From Ficedula albicollis (Eukaryota > Chordata > Aves > Passeriformes > Muscicapidae): a stretch of 64,000 nucleotides of DNA. Position numbers and translations under genes: made by a program. Where the stretch lies: NCBI RefSeq assembly GCF_000247815.1, contig NC_021674.1:8381611-8445610 (forward strand), read 5' to 3'. The notes under the pieces were generated by a model. It was not told the DNA's origin and searched no databases. It worked only from the letters and a program-made list of their open reading frames with translations. Of this stretch, positions 36,708 through 48,971 are shown in pieces. Numbering within the stretch: the stretch's first letter is position 1; each line of letters starts with the position of its first letter.

Positions 36708-37585
36708 CTTGATGCCTTTAAATTATTACAAGTGTTTAGCTTCCTTCTGGCAAGTTATTTATTTTAGCACAGGCAGAGTTGGGTGATGACCTGTGGTTGG
36801 TTATAGAAAAGGGCAAACTCAATGGTCTCCTCGTCTGTGCTGAAATGAAATCCTTTTTCATACCTGAGAGGTTTTCTTCAAATTTTGTTTGCAATTAAAA
36901 AGCCTTAGTATTAATTAGCATAAGTCTCTTCCAATATTTTCATGAAAGATTCATCTCTGCTTTTATGAACAATGTTAAAACAGGCCTGTTAGCATCTACC
37001 ATGACCAACCATCTTTTAAAGTTGAATCTAGAGAGTATACTAAAATTTTCCATCCAGTTCCTTGGGAAACAGAAGAAACAAAGAAAGAGCTGCAGCTACA
37101 CTGGCTATGGGAAGTATTCCACTGCAAGATTCACCCCTCAGCTGTTCTTGATGCCTTTAAATTATTACAAGTGTTTAGCTTCCTTCTGGCAAGTTATTTA
37201 TTTTAGCACAGGCAGAGTTGGGTGATGACCTGTGGTTGGTTATAGAAAAGGGCAAACTCAATGGTCTCCTCGTCTGTGCTGAAATGAAATCCTTTTTCAT
37301 ACCTGAGAGGTTTTCTTCAAATTTTGTTTGCAATTAAAAAGCCTTAGTATTAATTAGCATAAGTCTCTTCCAATATTTTCATGAAAGATTCATCTCTGCT
37401 TTTATGAACAATGTTAAAACAGGCCTGTTAGCATCTACCATGACCAACCATCTTTTAAAGTTGAATCTAGAGAGTATACTAAAATTTTCCATCCAGTTCC
37501 TTGGGAAACAGAAGAAACAAAGAAAGAGCTGCAGCTACACTGGCTATGGGAAGTATTCCACTGCACGATTCACCCCTCAGCTGTT
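36708..37585. repeat. 439-bp tandem duplication
   Basis: 36708-37146 and 37147-37585 are adjacent direct copies. One mismatch is visible (GCAAGATTC/GCACGATTC). A CAGCT microhomology lies at both break sites. It is not in a recognised element. The 70- and 86-codon open frames in each copy are duplicates of the same non-coding sequence. Confidence 0.95.
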
Positions 37586-37757
37586 GTTCTGCTTTCTGGA
37601 GATTTTTATGGTGTGAGTGTGAACATTTCAGTGCTGCTGAGCATCCTGGAGGCACAAAACTTTGCAGCAGGTAACAAGGAAAGGAAAGCAGTAGAGTGTA
37701 TCTTTCTGCATTGAAAAACACAGGTAGTGAGGCCCATTAGTATTGCCATTTTGATGG

Positions 37758-38093
37758 GCGTTGCTGAGCAATACACATGATATGGAACATGCTGGAACTT
37801 TCTGGAAAGCTGTCAGAAATATTTGAATTTTCTCTGGTGATTTGAACCAGTCTGAGTCCTGAGAGCTTGCAGGGATGAGTGTAACTGCTTGTTTGGGGTC
37901 TTTTAACACACATACTCTGCTTGAAGCGTTGCTGAGCAATACACATGATATGGAACATGCTGGAACTTTCTGGAAAGCTGTCAGAAATATTTGAATTTTC
38001 TCTGGTGATTTGAACCAGTCTGAGTCCTGAGAGCTTGCAGGGATGAGTGTAACTGCTTGTTTGGGGTCTTTTAACACATATACTCTGCTTGAA
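37758..38093. repeat. 168-bp tandem duplication
   Basis: 37758-37925 and 37926-38093 are adjacent copies with one visible mismatch (ACACACATAC/ACACATATAC). The 175-codon minus-strand open frame here arises from the doubling, not from a gene. Confidence 0.95.
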
Positions 38094-38180
38094 TTGCAAA
38101 CCCCAAAGCACTGCTGATTATTCACACTCCCAGCACATTGCAAACCCCAAAGCACTGCTGATTATTCATGCTCCCAGCAT
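38093..38180. repeat. 44-bp tandem duplication
   Basis: 38093-38136 and 38137-38180 share ATTGCAAACCCCAAAGCAC through TTATTCA, with about three mismatches at the end. It follows directly on the 168-bp duplication. Confidence 0.93.
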
Positions 38181-39407
38181 GGGTGCTTTTGCTTTGGGGG
38201 ATTAAATGAAATGCCATTTTGAGAAATTGAGGGGAGGGGAGTATTAAATGTCTCTCTAAGACATCAATCACTGGAGGCCTATTGCTGCCAGAGTATGTGG
38301 GTGTGGTATATGACTATTAGCTGGGGTTTCTAAAAGCATTTGTCCCCAGGTAATCATCACTCTATGCTTGCTCTTAAGGCTATTTTTGCATAAGGTCCCT
38401 AATGCTTAGACTGATTTTTGAACAAAACAGCTCTGAATTGCTGTGGTTCTCTACCAGACCACTGGAATCTAATTTGGAAGGTACAATTGTTGCCTTGCTT
38501 CGCTTTCATTCTTGAGGTGAGGTGGGCTGGGAAAGGAGGGAATGCTGTGTTGGGCAGGACATGTTTTGTGAGTGTGAGTTTCTCGCTCTGGATGATTTCC
38601 TAGTGAACCTTCTTCGGCTCAAAGCTATTTCTTTGGATAACTAAATTTACATTGGTGCATCAAAGCAATGAACTCAGGGTGACTCCTTCAACCAGTCTGC
38701 ACCTTTGATAGGGACAATAACACTCAGTGCTTAGGAGTGAGGTGCTGTTCTCAAAATAGGGCTAAGATTGTGCTGTCAGGTGTGCAGGACACTCTGATTT
38801 CACACAGTGGCAGCACAGTAATAAAGTTTTTTTCCTTATTATGCACAGAGGGTAGCAGTAGTTATCCACTGCTTACTAATCCTCGTGGGTTATCCCGCTC
38901 CCTAGCTCATCCACTGGAGGTGGAATGCTTGGAAAGGAAGCTCATGTCTCCCTAAAAGTTCATATAGCCATTGGTAGCCTGGATGACACCTCTTGCCACA
39001 CAGGAAAAAAAAAAAAGTGTTTTGTAAAGCATCTGTTGTGAAGGAGAGAGAAATCCCAAAGCTTCTGGCAATCTGCTGCCACAGGGAAGTACCTTATTGT
39101 CTGAGCACATCCCATGTGCTGCTCTGTCTTCAGGTGCTGTCTCCCATGTACCTCATTTCTTTGCCCTTTGTGGGATAAAAGATACGATCATCTTCTAAGA
39201 TGCCCTCAGAACCCTTGGTTTCCTTGCTTGCTGCCCTGCTGCTTGTCATTCTGCTCTCGTTGCTGCTTTGGTATCCAGTATGGAGAATACTTCTGTTTCC
39301 TCTTTTCCATGTCCTTTAACTCCTTCTCTTTTATTCTCCCTCTTGCACTGTCTGAGTCTGTTGGTGAAGATCAATCTAGACCTGTCTCTTTCTCTCTCTC
39401 TCGACCT
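38181..39407. other. Unannotated non-coding stretch
   Basis: No gene was recognised. A pyrimidine (TC)n-like patch lies at about 39386-39402, just before the next LTR. Confidence 0.5.
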
Positions 39408-39741
39408 GTCCTTGTCCTGGTTTGAAGGACAGGTGTCTGCTAAGAGAGGCAGGAGCCTCTGTTTGAAATTGAGAATGTAAACCCTCTCTGTCCCAATTAT
39501 TATAATTTTGAAATTAGGGGCTCTCAGGCGAAGAGATGGGAAATAGGAATTACAGTTCTTTACTAGGAAATTTGAAATAGAAATACAGTATTGCAAAGAA
39601 CAATCCCAACACTGACAGAGTCAGAATCCAACCTGACACTCCGTCAGTCAGTCAGGGTGTTGGCAGCAGTCCCATGAAATGGTGGCTGCATCCTCCTGCA
39701 GTGGCAGATGTGGTTCAGCTGGAGCAGTGCTCCTGTAGAAG

Positions 39742-39919
39742 GTGCAGTTTCCCTCTGAAGGTCCAGGGATGATATGGGAAGGTGCAGTTTTCCTCTGGAA
39801 TCCAGTGGAAAGATAGTAATTTATTGTCCAGTGCAGTTTCCCTCTGAAGGTCCAGGGATGATATGGGAAGGTGCAGTTTTCCTCTGGAATCCAGTGGAAA
39901 GATAGTAATTTATTGTCCA
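39742..39919. repeat. 89-bp tandem duplication in LTR
   Basis: 39742-39830 and 39831-39919 appear identical. The duplication is absent from the related LTR at 8798, so it arose after the two copies separated. Confidence 0.95.
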
Positions 39920-40134
39920 AAAATCTCAGTTTTTATCTGGGTAGAAAAGGCTTGGCTCCTCCCCCTGGCTGGAGCATCTCCCAGTGGGATGATGTAATTT
40001 TATCAGTCATGCAGTGGGACTGAATGGCCCATTAGCAGATGGTTTCTTCCTGGAGGGAGGATGGGTTGTGGAAAGATAAAGATGATTGCCCCACTTGGTT
40101 TTAAAGATGGCCCATTAGCAGAGAATATGTGCCA

Positions 40135-40246
40135 CGGAGATAAGGAAATCACTACCTCACCTGGTTTCATCAGATGGTGATAAAGTACACCGGAGATAAG
40201 GAAATCACTACCTCACCTGGTTTCATCAGATGGTGATATAGTACAC
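40135..40246. repeat. 56-bp tandem duplication in LTR
   Basis: 40135-40190 and 40191-40246 are adjacent copies with one or two differences (GATAAAG/GATATAG). It is also absent from the copy at 8798. Confidence 0.95.
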
Positions 40247-40286
40247 ACTTTTGGTCATATCCTGTATTGCAACCTAAGACAGTCCT

Positions 40287-41845
40287 GTATATCTCTTCTA
40301 AAAAAAATTGTCTTTGGTTTGTGGCTCTTTTACTTGCCCCTGTTGAAGAAGAAATCAACAGTTTGCAGGAGTCTGTGTGTTTTGCTCCATGCCAGGTGCT
40401 AATGGAGCATTTAGTGAGTGTTGAGAGACTTGAGATGAGGTTCAGCAATTTCTCTGAGGCTGCTTGGACTCTCTGAATCACGCACAATGTATGAATCAAA
40501 ATGCTGTCTGCAGGCTGGTTTAACCCTAAAAATTACAAAGATGTACATGTGAGCCCAAAGGAGAGGATAGTAGAGTGTAGTTACAACCCAAACACACCAT
40601 ATAAGCAGGCAGTAAATGCATTTCAGAGAACTGGGCTGTATGGTTCAGGGAACTGACAGCCCAAGAGCTGGTGGTGGCTGATGACCATCTATGGGACAGA
40701 TAGCAGCTATAGTACAGCTTAATCTTCAACCTTTTGCTGCTTCCTAGGTTCCCCAAATAGAGAGAAACGTGCAGCACCCCTACAGTTTCATAGGCCCAAA
40801 CTTTAAATTCTCTGGGTTTAGGACTGCTCCTCTGGACTGATTAGTGCTTAGCACGATGGATCTCTGTGTTCCCTGTTGCCTGGTTAAATTTGGCTCCTAA
40901 GTCTTTGCCACTCAGTTCTTGGTTGAGATGAGATCTTTCACACTTCCTCAGCTGGATACAACTCTTCTCTCCTCCTCATGGACATTTTAGCATTGCAAAT
41001 AACCCATTTTATCATGGGCTACAGAATGCAAAAGCTTTTAGAGAAACCTCAGCAAACAAATTAGTGGCAATTGTAAATTAGGGTAATTACACAGTTCATG
41101 GCTGGAGAGACCAGCTGAACTCTTGGCACAGTCTGTGCAAAAATATTAAGCTACCTAAAATCCTGGGCAGCTGCAGAATGATATGAAAACACACTTTTAT
41201 CACCCTGTTGATGTGTCAGTTTGGTATTAACTAGGACAGTGTGATGCAGTATTTTGCCACCTCCTGCTGCTGTTATTCATCTTTACTATGAAAGCTCAGT
41301 ATTCTCTTTTGAAAAATGCTGCAACTCACCACCTTGATAAAGATAATTCTTATTCTGCTGTGTGGTACTGCAGCCCTCTCAAGAGAAATTGCATTTAAGA
41401 GGAGAGTTGAAACTAGTGCATCTACAGGAGACCAATATAAAACTGGAGTTTTATTTTAGCTATTGATTTTTCACAGTTTCTTTTAACCCAGAAATGAGTA
41501 TGTAAAAAAACCTCAAAAAACCCCCAACAAAACAACAACAACAACAAAACACCAAAAACTCAAACCAAAACAGAAACAAAAATGTGACAGTTTTGCAGGG
41601 AGAACTTCTAGCTTTGCTTGTTTGCTCAGAGGAAAGAAGAAATATTTTTCTTTCAGACCCATATTGTGTTTGTCTTTGGTACTAAAAGAAAGAATAGCTT
41701 TAAGAAAGGTGAACATATTGCTGTTGGGAGTGAGGTTGGTCTTTTTGTTTGGTTGTTTTGTTTTTAATTGCTGTTGTTCCTTCATTGAAAGGACAACATG
41801 CTTATTTGATAGTGTATAGTTGTCCTTCTAAAATAAGGTCATCTG
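40287..41845. other. Unannotated non-coding stretch
   Basis: No gene or element was recognised. An AC-rich CAACAAAACAACAAC patch lies near 41521-41550. Confidence 0.5.
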
Positions 41846-42323
41846 TCTAGTGGGTGACAACAATCAAAGATAAAACTTGTGGGATAAAAACAGTTTAATG
41901 ATTTAAGACTAATTGAAATATCAAAATAGATGATGATGATAATGATAATGATGATGATTAACAGCAAATGTGATGCTCAGTACAATTGCTCCCCGTCTGC
42001 TGACCAAGACAGACTCCATCCTAGAACACAAACTGGCCCCTTCTGGGTGACTCCCCCAGTTTATACACAGGGCATGATGTTCTCAGGTGTGGAATATCCC
42101 TCTGGCCAGCTTGGGTCACCTTTCCTAGTTATTCTCCCTCCCAGCTTTTCTTTTGTGCACCTCCTCACTGAGGTGACATGAGATGACAAAAAAAACCCTC
42201 CATGATTTAGCAAAACCCAAAACGTCAGTGTGTTATCAACTTTATTCTCACACTGAGTCCAAACCACAGCACTGTACCTGCTACTGAGATGAAATTAATT
42301 CTATCCCAACCAAAACCAGGACA
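41846..42323 (-). mobile_element. ERV LTR (minus)
   Basis: On the minus strand it starts TGTCCTGGTTTTGGTTGGG, then ATAGAATTAATTTC, the canonical 5' start of a common avian LTR. Near 41880-41900 it reaches a CATTAAACTGTTTTTATCCC polyadenylation region. A GAT-repeat patch (41928-41960) lies inside the U5-side part. The plus-left boundary is uncertain and no matching target site was found (right flank TCACT). Confidence 0.7.
41928..41960. repeat. (GAT)n/(AAT)n microsatellite
   Basis: GAT units are mixed with AATGAT. Confidence 0.88.
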
Positions 42324-42789
42324 TCACTGTAGGTTCCTTTTACTGAAATATTCCATTCTATTGTAGCCTGTTCTATTCTAGCCTGTTCTCCTGTTTCTGT
42401 TGTGTCTTCTTTTCTCCTTTCCCCGTCCTTTATACTGAGCAGTGCTTTTGGTCCTAGCTCTGCTGGAGGAGGTAGTTGTTAAAAGCTAACAGGGGCCTAA
42501 TGTAGAGTTCACTGCTGTTAATGCCACTTACCACAGCCAGTGGCCATTGAAAGGCCAGTGAAACCAGAGTAAGTGAAATATATTTGGTCTCCTTGTGCCT
42601 CAGAGCAAGACAAAGGCTTTGATCTTTTCCTTGACACGACAAAAAGCATGCGGGGTAGGTGGGCAAACTAAGGCACATGGCAAACCTTAAACTGTATCAA
42701 CATATAAAGTATAACAGTGTTCTCAGTCTTTCTCCAGCAAGCTCCAGAGATGTCCTTTGAGATAATATAGCCTTAATCCCCACTGCGTT
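42324..42789. other. Spacer between two minus-strand LTRs
   Basis: No ERV coding motif was recognised between the two LTRs, so they are not clearly the two ends of one provirus. A duplicated TTCTATTGTAGCCTG/TTCTATTCTAGCCTG motif lies at about 42355-42386. Confidence 0.45.
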
Positions 42790-43352
42790 TGTGTCACAGT
42801 TTAACCCTTGATGGCAGCTCAGTACCATCTAGCCACTCACCCACTCCCCCACCACAATTCCCCACCCCTGCCCCAGGTGGGGAGGAGAATTGGAGAAAAA
42901 AAAAAAAAAGACCGCAAACTTTACAGGCTGATATAAAAACAGTTCAAAAACTGAAACAAGATAAAAGACACTGCCAGTAGCAGTAACAATAATAATAATC
43001 ATAATGAAAAGGAGGGAGAGAGAGAGAAACAAGCCCCAGGAGGAGCAAGTGATGCACAACACTCTTGCTCAGCTCTCACTGGCCGATGCCCAAACCATCC
43101 CTGAGCAGTGATCAGCAGCTCCTAACAAACTCCCCCAGTTTATATACTGGATGTGGTGTGGAATACCCCTTTGGAATGTCCCAGTTGTGCTGACTCATGG
43201 CTTCTGGTTCAGCTCCTCACTGGCAGAGCAGGGAACACAGAAAAATCCTTGGCTTAGGGTAGGCACTACTTAGCAACAACTAAAACATCGGGGTGTTACC
43301 AGCATTATTCTCATCCTAAATCCAAAACACAGCACTGTACCTGCTACTGCTG
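42790..43352 (-). mobile_element. ERV LTR (minus), 5' end missing
   Basis: The plus-left end TGTGTCACAGTTTAACCC is the reverse complement of the usual LTR 3' end GGGTTAAAC.GTGACA. The plus-right part has AAAACATCGGGGTGTTACCAG and CAGCACTGTACCTGCTACTG, matching the LTR at 41846-42323. It stops about 50 bp short of the expected LTR start, so it is truncated. An A15 run lies at about 42897-42911. Confidence 0.7.
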
Positions 43353-46112
43353 ACTCCACCTCTTATTCCATGCTATTTAGATCATGCCATGTCCCACACT
43401 TCCCAGTACTCCATCACCTTTCCTATTTTTTGATAGACTCACAGAAATCAGAAAATCTGGGCCCGCCAAGCTATAAGCAGTTCACCCTTATGCTGAACAA
43501 TCCAATTCCACCTGAGCCACATTTCCTTTTCCTAAAAACAAATTTAAAACTCTATCCTTTTTCTTAAATCTATCTTGATCCTTTGATTCCAGTCAAGCAA
43601 TTTGATTTTTAAGGAAGTTTTTCTACAACTGGGAATGTGCTCCACTCTGATTTTGTGTTTGTGATAACGTTCTGTAGGAGAAGGAGAATCATTTGGAGAA
43701 TGAAAGTGACTGAGGAAGAGATATGGTGTGAGACAGAACAGGGTTAGTGCCTGATGCAAATCCACTGGGACTACTGGGACACTGTGTCTGGAGAAACTGG
43801 GAACAGACAAGCCCTGAATTAGGAAAGTAAGGAAAGTAAAGACTGCTAAGCAGCAGAGAGATTATGTGGGAGGGTTTTAATGTAGGAAATCAGTCCAGGA
43901 GACCAACACAGATGAGACAGACTATTTGCTTAAAAGGTAATTAGGAAGGAGCATTTATCCTCGTCTGGGACAGCTCCCTCCATCATGACTCCCTCCAGAG
44001 CTGAGGCTGCTCTGGCCCAATTCTTGTGATCATCCTGCTCTCAGTGAGAGATAATCTGAGTTTCTTGAAGTGGTTCTTGTGTGAGTCTTATCCATCAGAC
44101 TTACCAGAGGAAAGTATTTATGGGATTTTGTTTCTGCCCTTCGGGTGTTCAAGTAAATGAGGCTCCCTGCTGGTGAAAAAAGGTGGGATGTGCTGGCAGA
44201 AACCCCTATCCTGACCTTGGGCAAATGTGGAAACTGCAGCTCTCCACCTGGCTGGTGATGTTAGGCCAAGGTTTTGGTTTTTTGGAGCTTCTCCAAGACC
44301 TGCTCAATATTCCCTGGGCAAAATATGGGAGTGAGAACAAAGCTGGCCTATGCCTGAAGAGTAAGGAAAGTTAGGAAAGATGGAAGGACATATACTGGCA
44401 TCTCCTTCAGACATCATCCAAGAATCCCTGAACTGAGTGCCTCAGCTGTGAACCTTGCCTCTGTTTTTTGTTCTTGTCTTGCCCATGCTCAGAGCAGCAC
44501 TGACTCTTTTTACTGTCACAATTTCTTCTATAAGTCTCATACATTGTCATACCTTGTTGTCTGTCACAAATGGAGGACCCTGGGCTCCTAGAGGCTGTAG
44601 AGCTGAAGATATTCTATGGAAAATTGTGTGCAGCTGCTTTCTCTCTCACCCACACTCTTTCCCCACTCACTTTTAAGCTTCCTTAAAGTCTTGCTTTATC
44701 TCTTTTCCTTATCCTTTTCTGTTTAGACAAGCATCCCTTGCACCCTCTCCCATGAGGAAATTTTCCACGTGTTGCTGTTTCACTTTTCCTGAGGTCAGTT
44801 GCTTATTTGGAGCCCTAGTGGTCTTGCCTTGCCTTTGATCCCTAATGCAGCTTGTCACCATTTGGAATAAGCAGAGGCTTTTTGAAGTAGTGGGTCTGGA
44901 TGTTAGATGCAATATGCTGTCATTATTAGAAACTGGTCTCCAACAGGGAGGGATTTCTTAGTTAGATCCTTGGCAACACCGCAAGATTTTCCAGTATTTT
45001 AGTTAAATGCGGTGTATTTAGTCTTATAGCACTGCCTTAAAACATTGGTGTGGGATTTGCCATTTTCTTGGGGAAGGAATTACAGCTGTAGCCTGTTTCC
45101 CATTCCTTGCAGAGCCCCACGAGGCTTTCAGTTCAGCCTGGGAAAGGTTTGTCCTGCAGTATGCAAATCCTTCTTGTTGGGAAGCCCACAAGGAAGGCAT
45201 GTGTGTGTGATGTAACCCAGGGGCCAGGAGCAGTGAACCACTCAGGGAGCTCAGGCTGGAGGAGAAAACGCTCTCACTTGTCAAACGTGGTCCTGCAAGA
45301 CTGGCAGCCAAAGCGTGGCACACAGACAAATGCAGCAGGAAGTTGTCTCCAGGGTGGGCAATCATGCTGGCCTCAAATATGTAAAGGGGGCTCCAAAAAT
45401 GCCAAATCCCATCCAATGCCAGCATGTTTGTGGAGGCAACCTATAACCTATCCCTGCCTTTGAAACTGGATGCTCAGACACCTCAAGTTTGTGCAGATTC
45501 TTTCAGTGTAGATATGGTGAAGCTTTTTTATTTTTTTTGTTTAACAGTCTCTTCTTTGGCATGTGGAAACTGCCAAAAGCAATCTAGGAAAAAGGAGCAA
45601 TTTTTAATTAAGCCACATGTTTTTGCAGACCTTCTTGTTCCACGTCCAAACTCTGCCTTCAGTATGTTTTATCTCCATTCTCTGCTGTATCTCTGGGCAG
45701 CAGAGCTGCTGATCTGCTGTCTATGGGGTGTCAGGCAGCGATGGGTACTGATGGTATTTTAAAAGGCTTCTTCAAACAGCTCTGTGTCTCCATCCCCACG
45801 GGTGAGCTTCTTTGTTTATTTAACAATTAAAAAAAAAACATCAATGACCCGAGTTCTGGTGGTGCCAGTGCTTGACTAGCCTGAGGACATGCTCATGGGT
45901 GGATTTACCAGGCAAGCTACCCGGAAGAATGTCAAGTCACCTTTGGGATGTGCTTGATGAAGGCAACTAAATCAGAACATCTCTTATGGAGCAGACAGGT
46001 GCTCATCTTTCATGTAGGGATTCAACATCTGTGCACATCAGCTGTGTCTTTTGTTCACCAAAGGACAATATGAGCTATTTTTTAGGGTAGAAAATTTTGT
46101 TTAACATGTTTC
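43353..46112. other. Unannotated non-coding stretch
   Basis: No gene or repeat was recognised. Open frames reach 133 codons, lie on both strands and overlap each other without any conserved domain. Confidence 0.5.
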
Positions 46113-46117
46113 ACAAC

Positions 46118-46768
46118 TGTAATGGTTTGAAAGCAAAACCAGTGAGAGACTCCAAGTCAGAAGTACAGTTTAATGGGAAAAAAAGAGAAAAATAAAATAC
46201 ATGCAATAGTACAAAAGCAATAAAAACAAAACCACTGACAGAGTCAGAATACAACCTGACACCCTGCTAGTTAGGGTGGTGGCAGCAGTCCAGATGAAGT
46301 TGGCTTGTTGAAGTAGTGATCCTGTAGAAAGGTCTGGTAGCTCTTGTCCTCTGGAAACCAGTGGGTAAGGGCAGCTTTGGTGCTCCAAATCTCATTTTTT
46401 ATCTAGGTAGAAAAGGCTTGGTTCTTCCCTAAACCAGTGGGTAAGGGCAGCTTTGGTGCTCCAAATCTCATTTTTTGTCTAGGTAGAAAAGGCTTGGTTC
46501 CTCCTCGTGGCTGGAGCGTCTCACAATGGGATGGTGTAACTTTATCAGTCGTGCAGTGGGACTCAATGGCCATTAACAGACAATATCTTCCTGGAAGAAG
46601 GATGGGTTGTGGAAAAGATAAAGATGACTGTCCCACCTGGTTTTTAAGAGATGGCCCATTAGCAGAGAATATCTCCCACAGAGACAAGGATCACTGCCCC
46701 ACCCGGTTTCAACAGATGGTAATGGAATACACACTTTTGGGCACACCTTTACATTGTAATCCAGGACA
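46118..46768 (-). mobile_element. Solo ERV LTR (minus), TSD ACAAC/ACAAT
   Basis: The termini are TGTAATGGTTTG...CAGGACA. Flanks are ACAAC (46113-46117) and ACAAT (46769-46773), 4 of 5 identical. It is the same family as 31040-31603 in the opposite orientation. It shares AGTGAGAGACTCCAAGTCAG at the plus-left end and TACACACTTTTGGGCA near the right end. It carries a 76-bp tandem duplication that the other copy lacks. Confidence 0.88.
46355..46506. repeat. 76-bp tandem duplication in LTR
   Basis: 46355-46430 and 46431-46506 are adjacent copies with about three mismatches (TTTATC/TTTGTC, TTCTTC/TTCCTC). They cover the promoter-like CTAGGTAGAAAAGG region. Confidence 0.94.
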
Positions 46769-47755
46769 ACAATTTTTTTGAAGTCCAGCACAGAAGCAAT
46801 TTCCTTGTGCTCAGCTCTGACTAAGCCTCCTTTGCTTTCTCAGGTGAAATGCTTGCAAGGAAGGAGAGCACTCTGCAATCTCCTTTCATATACTTATTAA
46901 AACATAGCTCTATTTTGTCTTCCAGCAGGCATTCCATCGTGCTTTATTTATATTTTTAATGCAAAGCCATTTTTTATGCATCAATACTGGCAGTTAAATT
47001 AATATAGAGTATATAAATGCATTATAGAAAAACAAGAACTCTGGCAGCTGCTTTAGAGAAATGATTAAAATTTAAAAGGCAGTTTTCCAGTAGAAGAAAA
47101 CATAATAAACTAATTATTTACCATGGCTACACCACTAATGGAGTGTGGAAATTATTTTATTAATGTTTTTGGTATTTCAGAGAGTGGGCTTGAAATTTTT
47201 TCATGATAGCTACAAAAGATCTGCTTCTTTTAAGAAAAGATGATTACTCTGGAAGTTAACAGCACTTTCTGTGGTAAACCTAGTTGCTCTGGCAACTGCT
47301 TTCCATCCAGAAGATAATATTCAAGAAATAATTCTGTCCCTCCACTTCTGGGCCTACATCCTTGTAAGTCAACTCTCTTTACTCCTCTAGATGCTCCTGG
47401 TATTGAAAGAAACTGTACAGAGGTGTTGGTCCATCAGACAAGCTTTCCAATAAGAGCACAGCAAAAGCTTTATCTAACTTCTAAAAAATGTACTAGGATT
47501 CTTCAAAATCTGGGAGGTACCAATATCATAAGCAGCAGAAAAGAGAAAGATCTTGTTTGTTCTTCAGTGAAGAAGGTGCAGGGCTGGGACACAGAACTGC
47601 TCATAAGGCATCTAAATCTCTGCCCTGGCCCTTCTAAGACTTTTATGTCCCTCACTCATTTTTTTAACCAGGACTTCCCTGTGCAACTCTTGTGAAGCCT
47701 CTGACTGTAAATCCCCATCTCTAAATTGGAATTTTGCTAATACCATTGACTGCTG

Positions 47756-47821
47756 CATTTCAAAGATTGAAATTTCTTGATATTTACTCATTTCAAAGAT
47801 TGAAATTTCTTGATCTTTACT
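47756..47821. repeat. 33-bp tandem duplication
   Basis: 47756-47788 and 47789-47821 are adjacent copies (CATTTCAAAGATTG...) with one visible mismatch. Confidence 0.9.
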
Positions 47822-48865
47822 TAAAATATAAAATATAATTTGTAATATGTAGCTTCCCCAGTACAAGCTTAGTTCACCTAAACTTACCCTCGTAAATGAA
47901 CTGGGCTGCAGACCAGGCCATGCTTTGGGCTGTTGACCTGATAAAAATCACCTGGCTCTTCAAAAAACTGGGAGATACTGCACCCCTGGACTGTCACCAC
48001 CTGAGAACCATTTCATTTATTTTTAAATTGACTTAGCACCAAGGAAACAGTGATTTTCTTGTTAACTGGATAGCAGGGAAATAAATACTTGAGATGTGCT
48101 AATTGGTTGTGCTGAGATGTCTATTGGCCGAACAATTAGGATGTTATTTCAAGATGATGCTTGTGTGAGATGGCTGTGGGCTGGATTTGGTCTGTCCAAA
48201 CTGTTCTCTAAGTAAGGGAAGCAGAAATGTTGAAACAGTGGAAGACAGAGCCCTGTACAGCCCCTGTGTGTCCGAATGAGATGTCTCCCACCCCATTTTG
48301 TCTTCTGTTTTAGTTATTGCAAGAGGCTGTGAGTACAAGAGAAAAAACAAGGCCTGGAATGTAAGAAGAGTTCTTTAATCTTGCTAATCAAAGGATATTA
48401 GTGATGCCTTCTGCTTTTGCATATGGTTCTTTGTAATAATTTTGGTAGAGCAAAACCCCACAGCTGTAGCTGGGTCTTACCTCCTCAAGCTAATCTGACT
48501 GTCAGCAAAGGTGTCTCATAACTGAATATTACTTCAGTCTATTCTAGTATCTAGGTTTATTCCTTCAAGGCTGGCAACTAATTACTTTCAAGTTTAACCT
48601 TAGCCTAAGCAACTTTCTCTGATAGGCCTTGAAAGTGCCAAATTCCAGAGGCCGCTATTTACTTTTTCCAGCGGTTTGGATATAAAATTGTAGTGAGGTA
48701 CAGTTGCAGGTACTGCTTCTGAGGAATGTTAACTAGTGCTTTCCTTTTAAATTTAAAATCGTGCTGTGAGCTGGAGTGTAAAAAACCAAGAAAATATAAA
48801 ATATTCCTTTGACTCAATGTAACACAATGCAGTGAAAGAGTGCAATCTGAATGAGGAAATGGGAT

Positions 48866-48971
48866 CTTTTCTAGACCTCTGCAGACTATTTTTCATGATC
48901 CCCTTGGGCCTGGGGTTTCTTTTCTAGACCTCTGCAGACTATTTTTCATTATCCCCTTGGACCTGGGGTCC
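48866..48971. repeat. 53-bp tandem duplication
   Basis: 48866-48918 and 48919-48971 are adjacent copies (CTTTTCTAGACCTCTGCAG...) with about three mismatches (CATGATC/CATTATC, GGGCC/GGACC, TTTC/TCCC). Confidence 0.93.

Larger units (their letters stand above)
39413..40281 (-). mobile_element. Solo ERV LTR (minus), TSD GTCCT
   Basis: The termini are TGTCCTGG...AAGACA with perfect duplications GTCCT at 39408-39412 and 40282-40286. It is a close relative of 8798-9505 throughout, from GAAGGACAGGTGTCTGCTAAG to CCTGTATTGCAACC. It is about 160 bp longer, mostly because of two internal tandem duplications (89 and 56 bp) that the other copy lacks. The orientation is minus, by the same promoter and polyadenylation order. 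Confidence 0.93.

Noticed and set aside
37628..38155. 175-codon minus-strand frame with internal repeats
   Set aside because: Its length comes from the 168-bp and 44-bp tandem duplications (the 168-bp period is a multiple of three); there is no domain.
41846..43352. Two LTRs of one provirus
   Set aside because: Both are minus strand and related, but the 466-bp spacer shows no ERV coding motif, the ends differ and no shared target site was found. Two insertions or a collapsed element are equally possible.
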